Shown in pieces: positions 7,841-16,941 of a stretch of DNA of 64,000 nucleotides. Position 1 is the stretch's first letter. Every line of letters starts with the position of its first letter. The DNA is from Sinorhizobium shofinae. GTDB lineage: Bacteria; Pseudomonadota; Alphaproteobacteria; Rhizobiales; Rhizobiaceae. Under the pieces are notes generated by a model, which searched no databases, had not been told where the DNA came from, and saw only the letters and a program-made list of their open reading frames with translations. Position numbers and translations under genes: made by a program. The DNA lies in contig MBFK01000009.1 of assembly GCA_001704765.1 (NCBI GenBank), positions 160,418 through 224,417 of the forward strand, read 5' to 3'.

Positions 7841-10800
7841 TTGTCCATATCGAAGATCCTTGTTGCCAACCGCTCCGAAATCGCCATCCGCGTCTTCCGC
7901 GCGGCCAATGAGCTGGGGCTTAAAACGGTCGCGATCTGGGCAGAGGAGGACAAGCTGGCGCTGCACCGCTTCAAGGCGGACGAGAGCTACCAGGTCGGCC
8001 GCGGCCCGCATCTTTCCCGCGACCTCGGGCCGATCGAAAGCTATCTGTCGATCGACGAGGTGATCCGCGTTGCCAAGCTGTCCGGCGCCGACGCCATTCA
8101 TCCGGGCTATGGGCTGTTGTCGGAGAGCCCGGAATTCGCCGAGGCCTGTGCCCAAAACGGCATCACCTTCATCGGCCCGAAGCCGGAGACGATGCGCCAG
8201 CTCGGCAACAAGGTGGCGGCCCGCAACCTGGCGATCTCGATCGGCGTGCCGGTCGTGCCGGCGACCGAGCCGCTGCCGGACGATCCGGCCGAGATCAAGC
8301 GGCTGGCCGACGAGATCGGCTATCCGGTGATGCTGAAGGCCTCCTGGGGCGGCGGCGGCCGCGGCATGCGGGCGATCCGCGACCCGAAGGACCTGATCCG
8401 CGAGGTGACCGAGGCGAAGCGCGAGGCGAAGGCCGCCTTCGGCAAGGACGAGGTCTATCTCGAAAAGCTCGTCGAGCGGGCCCGTCACGTCGAAAGCCAG
8501 ATCCTCGGCGACACGCATGGCAATGTCGTGCATCTCTTCGAGCGCGACTGCTCGATCCAGCGGCGCAACCAGAAGGTCGTCGAACGGGCCCCGGCGCCCT
8601 ATCTCAACGAGGCGCAGCGTGCCGAGCTCGCCGCCTATTCCAAGAAGATCGCCGAGGCGACCAACTATATCGGCGCCGGCACCGTCGAGTATCTGATGGA
8701 TGCCGACACCGGCAAGTTCTATTTCATCGAGGTCAATCCGCGCATCCAGGTCGAGCACACGGTGACCGAGGTCGTCACCGGCATCGACATCGTCAAGGCG
8801 CAGATCCACATCCTCGACGGCTTTGCCATCGGCACGCCGGAGTCGGGCGTTCCGAAGCAGGCGGACATCCGTCTCAACGGCCACGCACTGCAGTGCCGCA
8901 TCACCACCGAGGACCCGGAGCAGAACTTCATCCCGGATTATGGCCGCATCACCGCCTATCGCGGCGCCACCGGCTTCGGCATCCGGCTGGACGGCGGCAC
9001 CGCCTATTCCGGCGCGGTGATAACCCGCTACTACGATCCGCTCCTGGAAAAGGTCACCGCCTGGGCGCCGAACCCGGACGAGGCGATCAAGCGGATGATC
9101 CGGGCGCTGCGCGAGTTCCGCATCCGCGGCGTCGCCACCAACCTCACCTTCCTCGAGGCGATCATCAGCCACCCGCAGTTCCACGACAACAGCTACACGA
9201 CCCGCTTCATCGACACGACGCCGGAGCTGTTCCAACAGGTCAAGCGCCAGGACCGCGCCACCAAGCTGTTGACCTATCTCGCCGACGTCACCGTCAACGG
9301 CCACCCGGAGGCGAAGGGCCGGCCGAAGCCCAACGACGACATCGCCGCCCCGGTCGTGCCGTTCATCGGCGGCGACATCAAGCCCGGCACCAAGCAGCGG
9401 CTCGATGAGCTCGGGCCGAAAAAATTCGCCGAATGGGTGAAGGCTGAGAAGCAGGTGCTGATCACCGACACGACGATGCGCGACGGCCACCAGTCGCTGT
9501 TGGCGACGCGCATGCGCACCTATGACATTGCCCGCATCGCCGGCACCTATGCGCGGGCGCTGCCGAACCTGTTCTCGCTTGAATGCTGGGGCGGCGCCAC
9601 CTTCGACGTGTCGATGCGCTTCCTGACCGAAGATCCGTGGGAGCGGCTGGCGATGGTGCGCGAGGACGCGCCGAACCTGCTGCTGCAGATGCTTTTGCGC
9701 GGCGCCAACGGCGTCGGCTACAAGAACTATCCGGACAATGTCGTCAAATACTTCGTCGCCCAAGCGGCCAAGGGCGGCATCGACGTCTTCCGCGTCTTCG
9801 ACTGCCTGAACTGGGTCGAGAACATGCGCGTCGCGATGGATGCGGTGGCCCAAGAGAACAAGATCTGTGAGGCGGCGATCTGCTATACCGGCGACATTTT
9901 GAATGCCGCCCGGCCGAAATACGATCTCAAATACTATACCGATCTTGCCGCCGAACTGGAAAAGGCCGGCGCCCACATCATCGCCGTCAAGGACATGGCC
10001 GGGCTGCTAAAGCCGGCCGCGGCGCGGGTGCTGTTCAAGGCGCTCAAGGACGCCACCGATCTGCCGATCCATTTCCACACCCACGACACCTCGGGCATTG
10101 CCGCCGCGACGGTGCTGGCCGCCGTCGAATCCGGCGTCGACATCGTCGATGCGGCGATGGATGCGCTCTCCGGCAACACCTCGCAGCCCTGCCTCGGCTC
10201 GATCGTCGAGGCGCTGTCCGGCACCGAGCGCGATCCCGGCCTGAACCCGGAATGGATCCGCCGCATCTCCTTCTACTGGGAGGCGGTGCGCCACCAATAT
10301 GCGGCCTTCGAGAGCGACCTCAAGGGGCCAGCCTCGGAAGTCTATCTCCACGAGATGCCGGGCGGCCAGTTCACCAACCTCAAGGAACAGGCCCGCTCGC
10401 TCGGCCTCGAGACCCGCTGGCACGAGGTGGCGCAGGCCTATGCCGACGCCAACCGGATGTTCGGCGACATCGTCAAGGTGACGCCGTCCTCCAAGGTGGT
10501 CGGCGACATGGCCTTGATGATGGTTTCCCAGGACCTGACGGTTGCCGATGTCGAGAATCCGGCGAAGGACATCGCCTTCCCGGACTCGGTCGTGTCGATG
10601 CTGAAGGGCGATCTCGGCCAGCCGCCCGGCGGCTGGCCGGAGGCGCTGCAGAAGAAGGCGCTGAAGGGCGAGACGGCCTATGCGGTCCGCCCCGGCTCGC
10701 TGCTCGAAGACGCCGATCTCGACCAGGAGCGCAAAGCGATCGGGGAGAAGCTCGGCCGCGACCTCACCGACTTCGAGTTCGCCTCCTATCTGATGTATCC

Positions 10801-11299
10801 AAAGGTGTTCACCGACTATGCGCTGGCCGCCGAGACCTATGGCCCGGTCAGCGTGCTGCCGACGCCCGCCTATTTCTACGGCATGGGTCCGGGCGAGGAG
10901 CTGTTCGCCGACATCGAGAAGGGCAAGACGCTGGTCATCCTCAACCAGGCCCAGGGCGAGATCGACGAGAAGGGCATGGTCAAGATGTTCTTCGAACTGA
11001 ACGGCCAGCCGCGCTCGATCAAGGTGCCGGACCGCAACCGCGGCGCTTCGACCGCCATCCGCCGCAAGGCCGAGGCCGGCAACGCCGCCCAGCTCGGCGC
11101 GCCGATGCCCGGCGTCATCTCGACCGTCGCCGTCCACCCCGGCCAGCCGGTCAAGGCCGGCGACGTGCTGTTGTCGATCGAGGCAATGAAGATGGAGACG
11201 GCGCTGCATGCCGAGAAGGACGGCGTGATCGCCGAGGTACTGGTCCGCGCCGGCGACCAGATCGACGCCAAGGATCTGTTGATCGTCTTTGGGGCGTGA
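7841..11299 (+). CDS. pyc: Pyruvate carboxylase
   Basis: A 1152-residue single-chain biotin enzyme that converts pyruvate, bicarbonate and ATP to oxaloacetate, replenishing the TCA cycle. Order of domains: biotin carboxylase (about 1-460; KILVANRSEIAIRVFRAA start, glycine-rich ATP loop WGGGGRGMRAI near 168), carboxyltransferase (TTMRDGHQSLLATRMRT near 544), and C-terminal biotin carrier with EAMKMET and the biotinylated Lys near residue 1117. Length and domain order match the alpha4-type PYC of rhizobia. The start is TTG at 7841, supported by GAGGAG seven bases upstream. It appears to be a single-gene transcript. Confidence 0.97.
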   Translation: MSISKILVANRSEIAIRVFRAANELGLKTVAIWAEEDKLALHRFKADESYQVGRGPHLSRDLGPIESYLSIDEVIRVAKLSGADAIHPGYGLLSESPEFAEACAQNGITFIGPKPETMRQLGNKVAARNLAISIGVPVVPATEPLPDDPAEIKRLADEIGYPVMLKASWGGGGRGMRAIRDPKDLIREVTEAKREAKAAFGKDEVYLEKLVERARHVESQILGDTHGNVVHLFERDCSIQRRNQKVVERAPAPYLNEAQRAELAAYSKKIAEATNYIGAGTVEYLMDADTGKFYFIEVNPRIQVEHTVTEVVTGIDIVKAQIHILDGFAIGTPESGVPKQADIRLNGHALQCRITTEDPEQNFIPDYGRITAYRGATGFGIRLDGGTAYSGAVITRYYDPLLEKVTAWAPNPDEAIKRMIRALREFRIRGVATNLTFLEAIISHPQFHDNSYTTRFIDTTPELFQQVKRQDRATKLLTYLADVTVNGHPEAKGRPKPNDDIAAPVVPFIGGDIKPGTKQRLDELGPKKFAEWVKAEKQVLITDTTMRDGHQSLLATRMRTYDIARIAGTYARALPNLFSLECWGGATFDVSMRFLTEDPWERLAMVREDAPNLLLQMLLRGANGVGYKNYPDNVVKYFVAQAAKGGIDVFRVFDCLNWVENMRVAMDAVAQENKICEAAICYTGDILNAARPKYDLKYYTDLAAELEKAGAHIIAVKDMAGLLKPAAARVLFKALKDATDLPIHFHTHDTSGIAAATVLAAVESGVDIVDAAMDALSGNTSQPCLGSIVEALSGTERDPGLNPEWIRRISFYWEAVRHQYAAFESDLKGPASEVYLHEMPGGQFTNLKEQARSLGLETRWHEVAQAYADANRMFGDIVKVTPSSKVVGDMALMMVSQDLTVADVENPAKDIAFPDSVVSMLKGDLGQPPGGWPEALQKKALKGETAYAVRPGSLLEDADLDQERKAIGEKLGRDLTDFEFASYLMYPKVFTDYALAAETYGPVSVLPTPAYFYGMGPGEELFADIEKGKTLVILNQAQGEIDEKGMVKMFFELNGQPRSIKVPDRNRGASTAIRRKAEAGNAAQLGAPMPGVISTVAVHPGQPVKAGDVLLSIEAMKMETALHAEKDGVIAEVLVRAGDQIDAKDLLIVFGA

Positions 11300-11480
11300 C
11301 GCGTTTCGCTCCCGCCGTTGCGAGCAGGGGCGGAGCGGCCCAGCATCAGGTGATGTGCACGGCGCTGCACGTGCCTGTCGCAAAGTCGGTCGCAGTATTC
11401 ACTGCATAGCCTCTTGCGACAGGTCGGTCTCCGGTCTTTCCAAACCGGCCGGTTCGCGTCGAGAATATTGGGCCTTCGCA

Positions 11481-12209
11481 TCAGGTCTCCTGTCGGTGGA
11501 CCCGATCCCGTTGCTGCCGGCGCTGCCCTGCGAGCGACAATACGCAAGCCGAAATTGCCTCGAGTTGCTGTTGCAACATGGCACCCTTTGCCGGGAACCG
11601 TCCGTCCAGGGCGGATGTCCCGACCGTAAAGCCGGCCGCGCCGCCATGGTGGATTGCGGCGATCTGATCCGGCCGGTCGACAGAGCCTGCGACGATCACG
11701 GGCTTGGATACGGATTTGCAGACCGCTGCGATAAGCGATGGCACGTCGCCCGCGGATCGATAGGCGAGGAGGTCGAGACCGGAAACGCCCGGGTGGCTGG
11801 CGAGCGCCACGGCGCTGTCGACGATCTCAGCCTCTCCCCCTTCGAGGATGCTCGGATGTCCCACGATGCGACCGGGAAACGGATAGTAGCGGATGGCGGT
11901 GCCTTCCAGCAGCGGAAGGACATCCTCGGCGTGCGTGCCGCCAAGGAGATAGTCGACGCCCAGGTCGATCGCTGCCTCGACTGAGCGAATTTCACTTTCG
12001 CGATCCAGTGAAACAACTTCCAGGTAGGTGTCGGCTCCAGCCTCGCGAAGTTGACGATGAAGATCGGCAAGGGCGTCGAATGGCAGGCCGACATCCTTGA
12101 AGCCGATATGGCGAATTCCGGCGCGGAGTGCCGTTTGCGCATGGGTGGCGGCGTCGGCCACGGTGCGGTCGTTGCGGGTCAGCATGAAGATGAAGTCAAA
12201 GGGTCTCAT
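11481..12209 (-). CDS. TIM-barrel protein of unknown function in acid-sugar operon
   Basis: A 242-residue protein I cannot assign. Alternating beta/alpha segments end in VIVAGSVDRPDQIAAIHHGG and AGFTVGTSAL, which look like the strand-7/strand-8 phosphate-binding loops of ribulose-phosphate-binding TIM barrels such as HisA, NanE and the OMP-decarboxylase group. Other conserved-looking stretches are IRHIGFKDVGLP (strand 2) and DLGVDYLLGGTHAEDV. ATG 12209 overlaps the end of pdxA2 by 14 bases, so it is translated with the kinase and dehydrogenase. A role on a phosphorylated C3/C4 intermediate (epimerase, isomerase, aldolase or decarboxylase) is inference. Confidence 0.7.
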   Translation of the reverse strand: MRPFDFIFMLTRNDRTVADAATHAQTALRAGIRHIGFKDVGLPFDALADLHRQLREAGADTYLEVVSLDRESEIRSVEAAIDLGVDYLLGGTHAEDVLPLLEGTAIRYYPFPGRIVGHPSILEGGEAEIVDSAVALASHPGVSGLDLLAYRSAGDVPSLIAAVCKSVSKPVIVAGSVDRPDQIAAIHHGGAAGFTVGTSALDGRFPAKGAMLQQQLEAISACVLSLAGQRRQQRDRVHRQET

Positions 12210-13218
12210 GGGCGTCAGCTCTCGTGTTCGGGATGACAGGCCGCAGCCGAACGGCATAGTCGAAGGCGGTTTTCAAGCTCGAGGGATCGGCGATGCCGCG
12301 CCCTGCGATGTCAAAAGCCGTGCCGTGGTCCGGGCTGGTCCGGACAAACGGCAGGCCCAGCGTGACGTTCACGCCATGGTCGAGCCCCATGTATTTGACC
12401 GGGATGAGCCCTTGGTCGTGATACTGGGCGACCACGATGTCGAAGCGACCCTTGCGCGCCTGCATGAACACGGTGTCGCCGGGCCATGGACCGGAAGCGT
12501 CGATGCCCTCGGCACGCGCTGCCTCGACTGCCGGTCGGATAATGCGGATCTCCTCGTCACCGAACAGTCCGCCTTCGCCGGCATGCGGATTGAGCCCCGC
12601 CACGGCGATTCGTGGACGCGTGATCCCGAGGGCCCGCCCGCCGGCATCGGCAAGTCGGATGGCGGCCATCTGGGCGGCGAAGTCACCTCGGCGGATCGCC
12701 TCCGCCAGCGAACAATGGATCGTGACGAGAACCGTGCGGATGTCATCGTTCGCCAGCATCATCGCGACCTTCGAAGCGCCACCGTGGTCAGCCAGGATTT
12801 CGGTATGGCCGGGGTACGGCAGCCCGGCTGCTGCAAGCGCCTCCTTGTGGATCGGTGCGGTGACGATGCCATGGACGCGGCCCTCCCGCGCGAGTCGAAT
12901 CGCCGTTACGATGGCCTTGTACGCCGCATGACCGCTATCTGCTGAGACCTGGCCGACCGGTGGAAGGGCCGGAAGCCGGGATGAGCAAAGGACATCGAGG
13001 ACGCCGTCCTCAAGCATGGCTTCGTCGATGGAGGACAGCGGGCGAATTCGCACGTCGGCGCCAAGCGCGGTAACGGCATGTTCCATCACCATCGGATCGC
13101 CGACGACGACCCATTGCCGGTTTCGCGGCCATCGGAGGTACATTTTGGCGATGATCTCGGGGCCGATGCCGGCGGGATCGCCCATGGTGACAGCGAGGGG
13201 AAGCTCACAGGGTGCCAT
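12196..13218 (-). CDS. pdxA2: PdxA2-type 4-phospho-acid-sugar (erythronate/threonate) dehydrogenase
   Basis: A 340-residue member of the PdxA family with VTMGDPAGIGPEII at the N-terminus, TAPIHKEAL, GHTEILADHGG, VAGLNPHAGE, the YHDQGLIPVKYMG metal/substrate segment and a late TLGLPFVRTSPDHGTAFDIAG-type block. PdxA itself oxidises 4-phosphohydroxythreonine in vitamin B6 synthesis. Next to a DUF1537 kinase, the usual role is PdxA2: NAD-dependent oxidation and decarboxylation of 4-phospho-D-threonate or -erythronate to dihydroxyacetone phosphate (established for such gene pairs). ATG 13218 overlaps the kinase end by 14 bases. A true B6 role cannot be fully excluded without knowing whether a second pdxA exists elsewhere. 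Confidence 0.85.
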   Translation of the reverse strand: MAPCELPLAVTMGDPAGIGPEIIAKMYLRWPRNRQWVVVGDPMVMEHAVTALGADVRIRPLSSIDEAMLEDGVLDVLCSSRLPALPPVGQVSADSGHAAYKAIVTAIRLAREGRVHGIVTAPIHKEALAAAGLPYPGHTEILADHGGASKVAMMLANDDIRTVLVTIHCSLAEAIRRGDFAAQMAAIRLADAGGRALGITRPRIAVAGLNPHAGEGGLFGDEEIRIIRPAVEAARAEGIDASGPWPGDTVFMQARKGRFDIVVAQYHDQGLIPVKYMGLDHGVNVTLGLPFVRTSPDHGTAFDIAGRGIADPSSLKTAFDYAVRLRPVIPNTRADAHETL

Positions 13219-14380
13219 CGGATTCTGTCTTTCGCGCTGGTGCGGCGAACAGGTCGCGCGCCGCATGAAGAAGCGTCAAGGGCGAACCGAACCCGCCTGC
13301 TTTCATGGCAATGACGATCGGCGTGCCGTCCGGCCGCTCGGCACGACCGACTGGAAAGCCCGGCTCCAGTTCGCGGGTGAGAAGGAAGCGGTGGATATCT
13401 AGCCGATCGAGGATCGCCGCTGTTGTCTCGCCACCTGTCGCAACCAACCCGTCAAAGTCATGTCGCGCGAGCGCGGCGGCGCATTGATCCGCGAGAGTCG
13501 TCAGAACGGCGCTGGCGTCGGCTTGCCGTTGTGTCTGAGTGCGCAGGCAAAGAACGGAGCCGCCGGCGCGAGCGGAGGCCAATTCGTTGACGACAGAGAT
13601 CCCGTGCGCAAGCAGAACGTCGCATTGGATGTGCGTGACCGGGTTGGCGCTGCCGGCGACGATCAGTACCCCCGCGCCTGTTTCGTTCGCTTGGCGGCGC
13701 CTGTCCGGCGCGGCGGGAACCAGGGACGCAAGCGCGATGGCGAGACCGGGCGAGCCGACCCACAGCACCTTCTGCGGGTCGGGAATGCGGGCCACTTGCC
13801 GGTTCAGGGCATCCTGGTTGTCGGCGTCGAGTATCAAGATGGGGGCGGTCGCAGCCTGCTGCACCGCTTCACGAGCATCGTCCTGGGCAAGGATAACCGG
13901 TCGACCGAGCAAAGGATCGATCAACTCGGCGACGCGTGACGTGCGTGCCGGGTGAACCGGATCAAGACCGTAGTCGCTGTCGCTGACGGGAATGCCATTG
14001 ACCGACTGGATACCGCCGATGGTGAGGCGCCCCGCCGCGGGAAACGCCGGGGCGAGGACAAGCCGGCTTCGGCCGCTGGCGCGGAGCGCGGCGATGATTT
14101 CCTCGCGGACATGGCCGCGCAACGTCGAGTCCATAGTCTTGAAGAGCAGGTCTCGATCGGCCAGAGCGGAGATAGCCGCCGTCGTCGCCCGTACGGCTTG
14201 CGAGACGGTCGAGGCGCGGCTGTTTGTTTCGATTGAAACGATGACCCTTTCCGTCAGGCCGACAGCATTGCGAAGGATCAGGGGGGCATAGCCTTTCGAC
14301 AGAAAGGGCGCCGCGCCATCAGTGGCGCTGGTCAGATCGTCAGCGACAACGCCGACGCGGAGAGAGGGGTTCTGCTTCAT
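13205..14380 (-). CDS. Four-carbon acid-sugar kinase (DUF1537 / OtnK-DtnK family)
   Basis: A 391-residue ATP-dependent kinase of the DUF1537 family. Visible motifs are VVADDLTSATDGAAPF near the N-terminus, KTMDSTLRGHVREEI (substrate domain), APAFPAAGR, and the C-terminal ATP-binding GGETTAAIL and MKAGGFGSPLTL. Family members phosphorylate D-threonate, D-erythronate or related acid sugars at O4. It is the first gene of an operon with pdxA2 and an unassigned TIM barrel, all with 14-base overlaps, and is divergent from a LysR gene that probably controls it. No dedicated transporter accompanies the operon. Which acid sugar is used cannot be read from the sequence. Confidence 0.85.
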   Translation of the reverse strand: MKQNPSLRVGVVADDLTSATDGAAPFLSKGYAPLILRNAVGLTERVIVSIETNSRASTVSQAVRATTAAISALADRDLLFKTMDSTLRGHVREEIIAALRASGRSRLVLAPAFPAAGRLTIGGIQSVNGIPVSDSDYGLDPVHPARTSRVAELIDPLLGRPVILAQDDAREAVQQAATAPILILDADNQDALNRQVARIPDPQKVLWVGSPGLAIALASLVPAAPDRRRQANETGAGVLIVAGSANPVTHIQCDVLLAHGISVVNELASARAGGSVLCLRTQTQRQADASAVLTTLADQCAAALARHDFDGLVATGGETTAAILDRLDIHRFLLTRELEPGFPVGRAERPDGTPIVIAMKAGGFGSPLTLLHAARDLFAAPARKTESDGTL

Positions 14381-14435
14381 GTTGGTGTTAATAGCAGAAC
14401 GTTCGAGAAGGATTATCGATATGATCTGACGAATT

Positions 14436-14456
14436 TTGGTGATACATAGTCACCAA
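14436..14456. promoter_or_regulatory. LysR operator candidate overlapping the lysR start codon
   Basis: The perfect inverted repeat TTGGTGA-N7-TCACCAA has the size and dyad form of a LysR-type recognition site. Its last base is the A of the lysR ATG, so binding would repress lysR directly, and it lies 56 bases from the divergent kinase start. Confidence 0.6.
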
Positions 14457-15316
14457 TGAGACGATCCGATATTCCCTCTCTCGACGATCTTCGGGCTTTC
14501 GAGACCGTTGCCCGCCTCGGTTCGGTACGTGCGGCCGCCGGAGAACTTGCGCTGACGCATGGCGCGGTCAGCCGGCGTGTCTCCAAGCTGGCGGCCGAAC
14601 TCGGCATGCACCTTGTCGAGCCAGACGGACGAGGGCTGCGCCTGACGCCGGATGGCGAAAAGCTTGCAGACGCAACCGGTCAGGCGTTCGGCGTCATCGC
14701 CGGCGTCCTGGCCGAAATCCGGGCCGCTTCGGTGCCGACCCCGATCATCTTGTCCTGCGAGCGCTCGTTGGCAATGCGCTGGCTGATTCCACGCCTGTCG
14801 GGCTTTCAGGACAGATACCCGGACATCGACGTGCATCTGTCGACCGGCGGCGGGGCGCTGGATTTCGCGCGGGACCGCGTCACGCTGGCAATCCGGCGTC
14901 TTGATTTTCCAGTCGATCCGGAATGGACGATCATCAAGCTGATGCCCGAACGCGTCGGCCCGGTGATGCTACCGTCCCTGCAGGCGCGCTTCGAGAGTGG
15001 CGACTATGTGGCACTCGGATCGCGGACACGGCCGAATGCGTGGGCGGCATGGCTGGACGCGCACCCCGATGTGCCGCGCCCCAGAAGCACGCGGCTTCTC
15101 GACCACCATTTCCTGATGACGGAAGCGACTTTGGGTGGCCTTGGCATTGCGCTTGCGCCGCAAGCGATCGTCGCCGACGACGTGGCGCACGGCCGGCTCA
15201 TGGCGCCCTTTGGTTTCGACCCGGACGGCTCCGAGTATGCCCTTATCCATCCGAAACAGATGGCCCACACAACTGGCTTGCCCGAGTTACGGGAATGGCT
15301 CCTCAGTCAGGGCTAG
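14456..15316 (+). CDS. LysR-family transcriptional regulator (GcvA-like)
   Basis: A 286-residue LysR protein: N-terminal winged HTH (LDDLRAFETVARLGSVRAAA, then LTHGAVSRRVSKLAAELG) and a periplasmic-binding-like effector domain that begins near residue 90. GcvA-type features are the SCERSLAMRWLIPRL strand and a late HHFLMTEATLGGLGIALAP. It is divergent from the acid-sugar operon and is the obvious regulator of it (inference from arrangement). No Shine-Dalgarno sequence is visible because the operator occupies that space; translation may start leaderless or poorly, or from a later codon. Confidence 0.88.
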   Translation: MRRSDIPSLDDLRAFETVARLGSVRAAAGELALTHGAVSRRVSKLAAELGMHLVEPDGRGLRLTPDGEKLADATGQAFGVIAGVLAEIRAASVPTPIILSCERSLAMRWLIPRLSGFQDRYPDIDVHLSTGGGALDFARDRVTLAIRRLDFPVDPEWTIIKLMPERVGPVMLPSLQARFESGDYVALGSRTRPNAWAAWLDAHPDVPRPRSTRLLDHHFLMTEATLGGLGIALAPQAIVADDVAHGRLMAPFGFDPDGSEYALIHPKQMAHTTGLPELREWLLSQG

Positions 15317-15354
15317 TCAGGGTCTAGGAGCGATGCAGTCGGTTGTCTTGCGCG

Positions 15355-16116
15355 TTAGATATCATAACTATGCGATGCGCTCAGCGAGGCGATGAACTTC
15401 TTCGTGCGCTCCCGTTCTGGCGTTGAGAAGATCTTGCGCGGCGGGCCGCTTTCGACGACGACGCCGGCGTCGAGGAAGATCACGTGATCGGCGACGCGTG
15501 AGGCGAGGCGTAGGTCATGGGTTGCCATGATCATCGTCGTACCTTCGCGGGCGAGACGGCTGAGGACCTCCACCACTTCCTCGGCGAGTTCCGGATCGAG
15601 GGCCGAGGTCGGCTCGTCGCACAGCAGGACCCGTGGGGACGGCGCAAGCGCGCGGGCAATCGCCACGCGCTGCTGCTGTCCGCCGGAGAGCGTCGCTGGC
15701 CAGGCGTCGGCCTTGTGGGCCATGCCGACCTTCTCCAGGAGTTCGAGGGCACGGGCCTGGGCCCGGTCGGTCGGCCATTTGAGAACGGTCACGAGACCTT
15801 CCATGACATTGCCGAGCGCCGTCTGGTGCGGGAAAAGCTGGAAGTTCTGGAACACCATGCCGGTTTGACGGCGCAGCCTCTGGATCGCCTGCCAGCTGAC
15901 CTTCCGGCCGGGGGTGAATTCCAGCCGCTCGTCGCCGAGGCGGATCGTTCCGCTGGTCGGGATTTCCAACAGGTTGACGCAGCGGAGCAGTGTGCTCTTG
16001 CCGCCGCCCGAGGGGCCGACGAGGGCCGTCACGGTTCCTTCCGCCAGCGTGACGCTGATGTCGTTCAGGACTGTGTGGGTGCCGAAGCGCTTGACGATGT
16101 GCGTGAGCTCGATCAT
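15355..16116 (-). CDS. Polar amino-acid ABC transporter ATPase (cystine-type)
   Basis: A 253-residue ATPase with Walker A GPSGGGKST, Q-loop MVFQNFQLFPHQT, signature LSGGQQQRVAIARAL and Walker B VLLCDEPTSALD, typical of the GlnQ/HisP/TcyN group. It overlaps the permease gene by four bases (ATGA), so the two are translationally coupled. It powers uptake of the amino acid delivered by the binding protein at 16942-17715. Confidence 0.9.
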   Translation of the reverse strand: MIELTHIVKRFGTHTVLNDISVTLAEGTVTALVGPSGGGKSTLLRCVNLLEIPTSGTIRLGDERLEFTPGRKVSWQAIQRLRRQTGMVFQNFQLFPHQTALGNVMEGLVTVLKWPTDRAQARALELLEKVGMAHKADAWPATLSGGQQQRVAIARALAPSPRVLLCDEPTSALDPELAEEVVEVLSRLAREGTTMIMATHDLRLASRVADHVIFLDAGVVVESGPPRKIFSTPERERTKKFIASLSASHSYDI

Positions 16117-16793
16117 GCGCGCGCCTCCAGGAAGCCGCCATACCGGGCGAAGCGTTTCTCCAGCCTCACCTGCAGGGCCGAAAGCACGGAGCTCATGGCA
16201 AGATAGATCAGGGCTGCCTCGATGTAGAGGATCAGGGGCTCATAGGTGGTGGCGACGATGCGCTGCGCCGTCTGGAAAAGTTCCGGCACCGTGATCGCCG
16301 CTGCGAGCGAGGTGTCTTTGACCAGCGAGATGAAGGTGTTCGAGAGCGGCGGCACGGCGACGCGGCCCGCCTGCGGCAGGATCGTCCGGCGCATTGCCTG
16401 GCTCCAACTCATGCCGATCGAATAGGCGGCTTCCCATTGCCCGCGCGGCACGGAGGAGATGACGGCGCGGATGATCTCGGAGGTATAGGCGCCGATGTTC
16501 AGAGTGAAGCCGATGAGCGCGGCCGGGAAGGCGTCGAGCAGGATGCCGAGGCTCGGGAGTCCGTAGAAGATGACGAAGAGCTGGACGAGGAGCGGCGTGC
16601 CACGGATCACCCAAACATAGAAGCGCGCCACGGCGACGAAGGGTGTCGGCGCGAAGAGCCTGGCGATGGCGGTGACGAGGCCGAGCAGCAGGCCGAGGAA
16701 GAAGGAAAGCAGGGTCAGCGGCACCGTGAAGATCAAGCCGGCCCAGAGCAGGGTCGGCAGCGATTCCGCCATGAGGTTGAGCCAGTTTGGCAA
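16113..16793 (-). CDS. Polar amino-acid ABC transporter permease (cystine-type, TcyL-like)
   Basis: A 226-residue HisM-type permease. The segments FYVWVIRGTPLLVQLFVIFY, EAAYSIGMSWSQAMRRTILPQ and PPLSNTFISLVKDTSLAA closely match E. coli YecS/TcyL as I recall it. I chose TTG 16793 (MPNWLNLMAESLPTLL) because it aligns end to end with the TcyL N-terminus and has AAAGG about seven bases upstream. The longer open frame would run through a palindromic repeat and is rejected. It follows the binding-protein gene after a 148-base gap. Confidence 0.85.
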   Translation of the reverse strand: MPNWLNLMAESLPTLLWAGLIFTVPLTLLSFFLGLLLGLVTAIARLFAPTPFVAVARFYVWVIRGTPLLVQLFVIFYGLPSLGILLDAFPAALIGFTLNIGAYTSEIIRAVISSVPRGQWEAAYSIGMSWSQAMRRTILPQAGRVAVPPLSNTFISLVKDTSLAAAITVPELFQTAQRIVATTYEPLILYIEAALIYLAMSSVLSALQVRLEKRFARYGGFLEARA

Positions 16794-16896
16794 GGGAAAG
16801 CCTTTCAAAACGCGCGATCCGCCCCGGGGCCGGAACGGATCGTAATTCTGGAGCGAGCTCAAGCAAAGCGCGAAGCCCGCATGCAGTGCAAGTCTA

Positions 16897-16933
16897 GAGC
16901 GCTGTGCGTTCAGTGAACGCACAAAGGACGCTC
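16897..16933. repeat. REP-like stem-loop inside the amino-acid transporter operon (family A, partial)
   Basis: A perfect inner stem GTGCGTTC (16904-16911) / GAACGCAC (16915-16922) with a three-base loop, and a GAGCG outer stem. The ACGCACAAAGG part is shared with the family A repeats at 43970, 56316 and 36490. It lies between the binding-protein gene and the permease gene. Confidence 0.6.
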
Positions 16934-16941
16934 CTTAACAG

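Noticed and set aside
7781..9976. 731-codon open frame on the minus strand
   Set aside because: Shadow of pyc; composition is biased and no domain is recognisable.
16794..16922. N-terminal extension of the amino-acid permease
   Set aside because: It would translate through a palindromic repeat, and the TTG start at 16793 aligns with the TcyL N-terminus.
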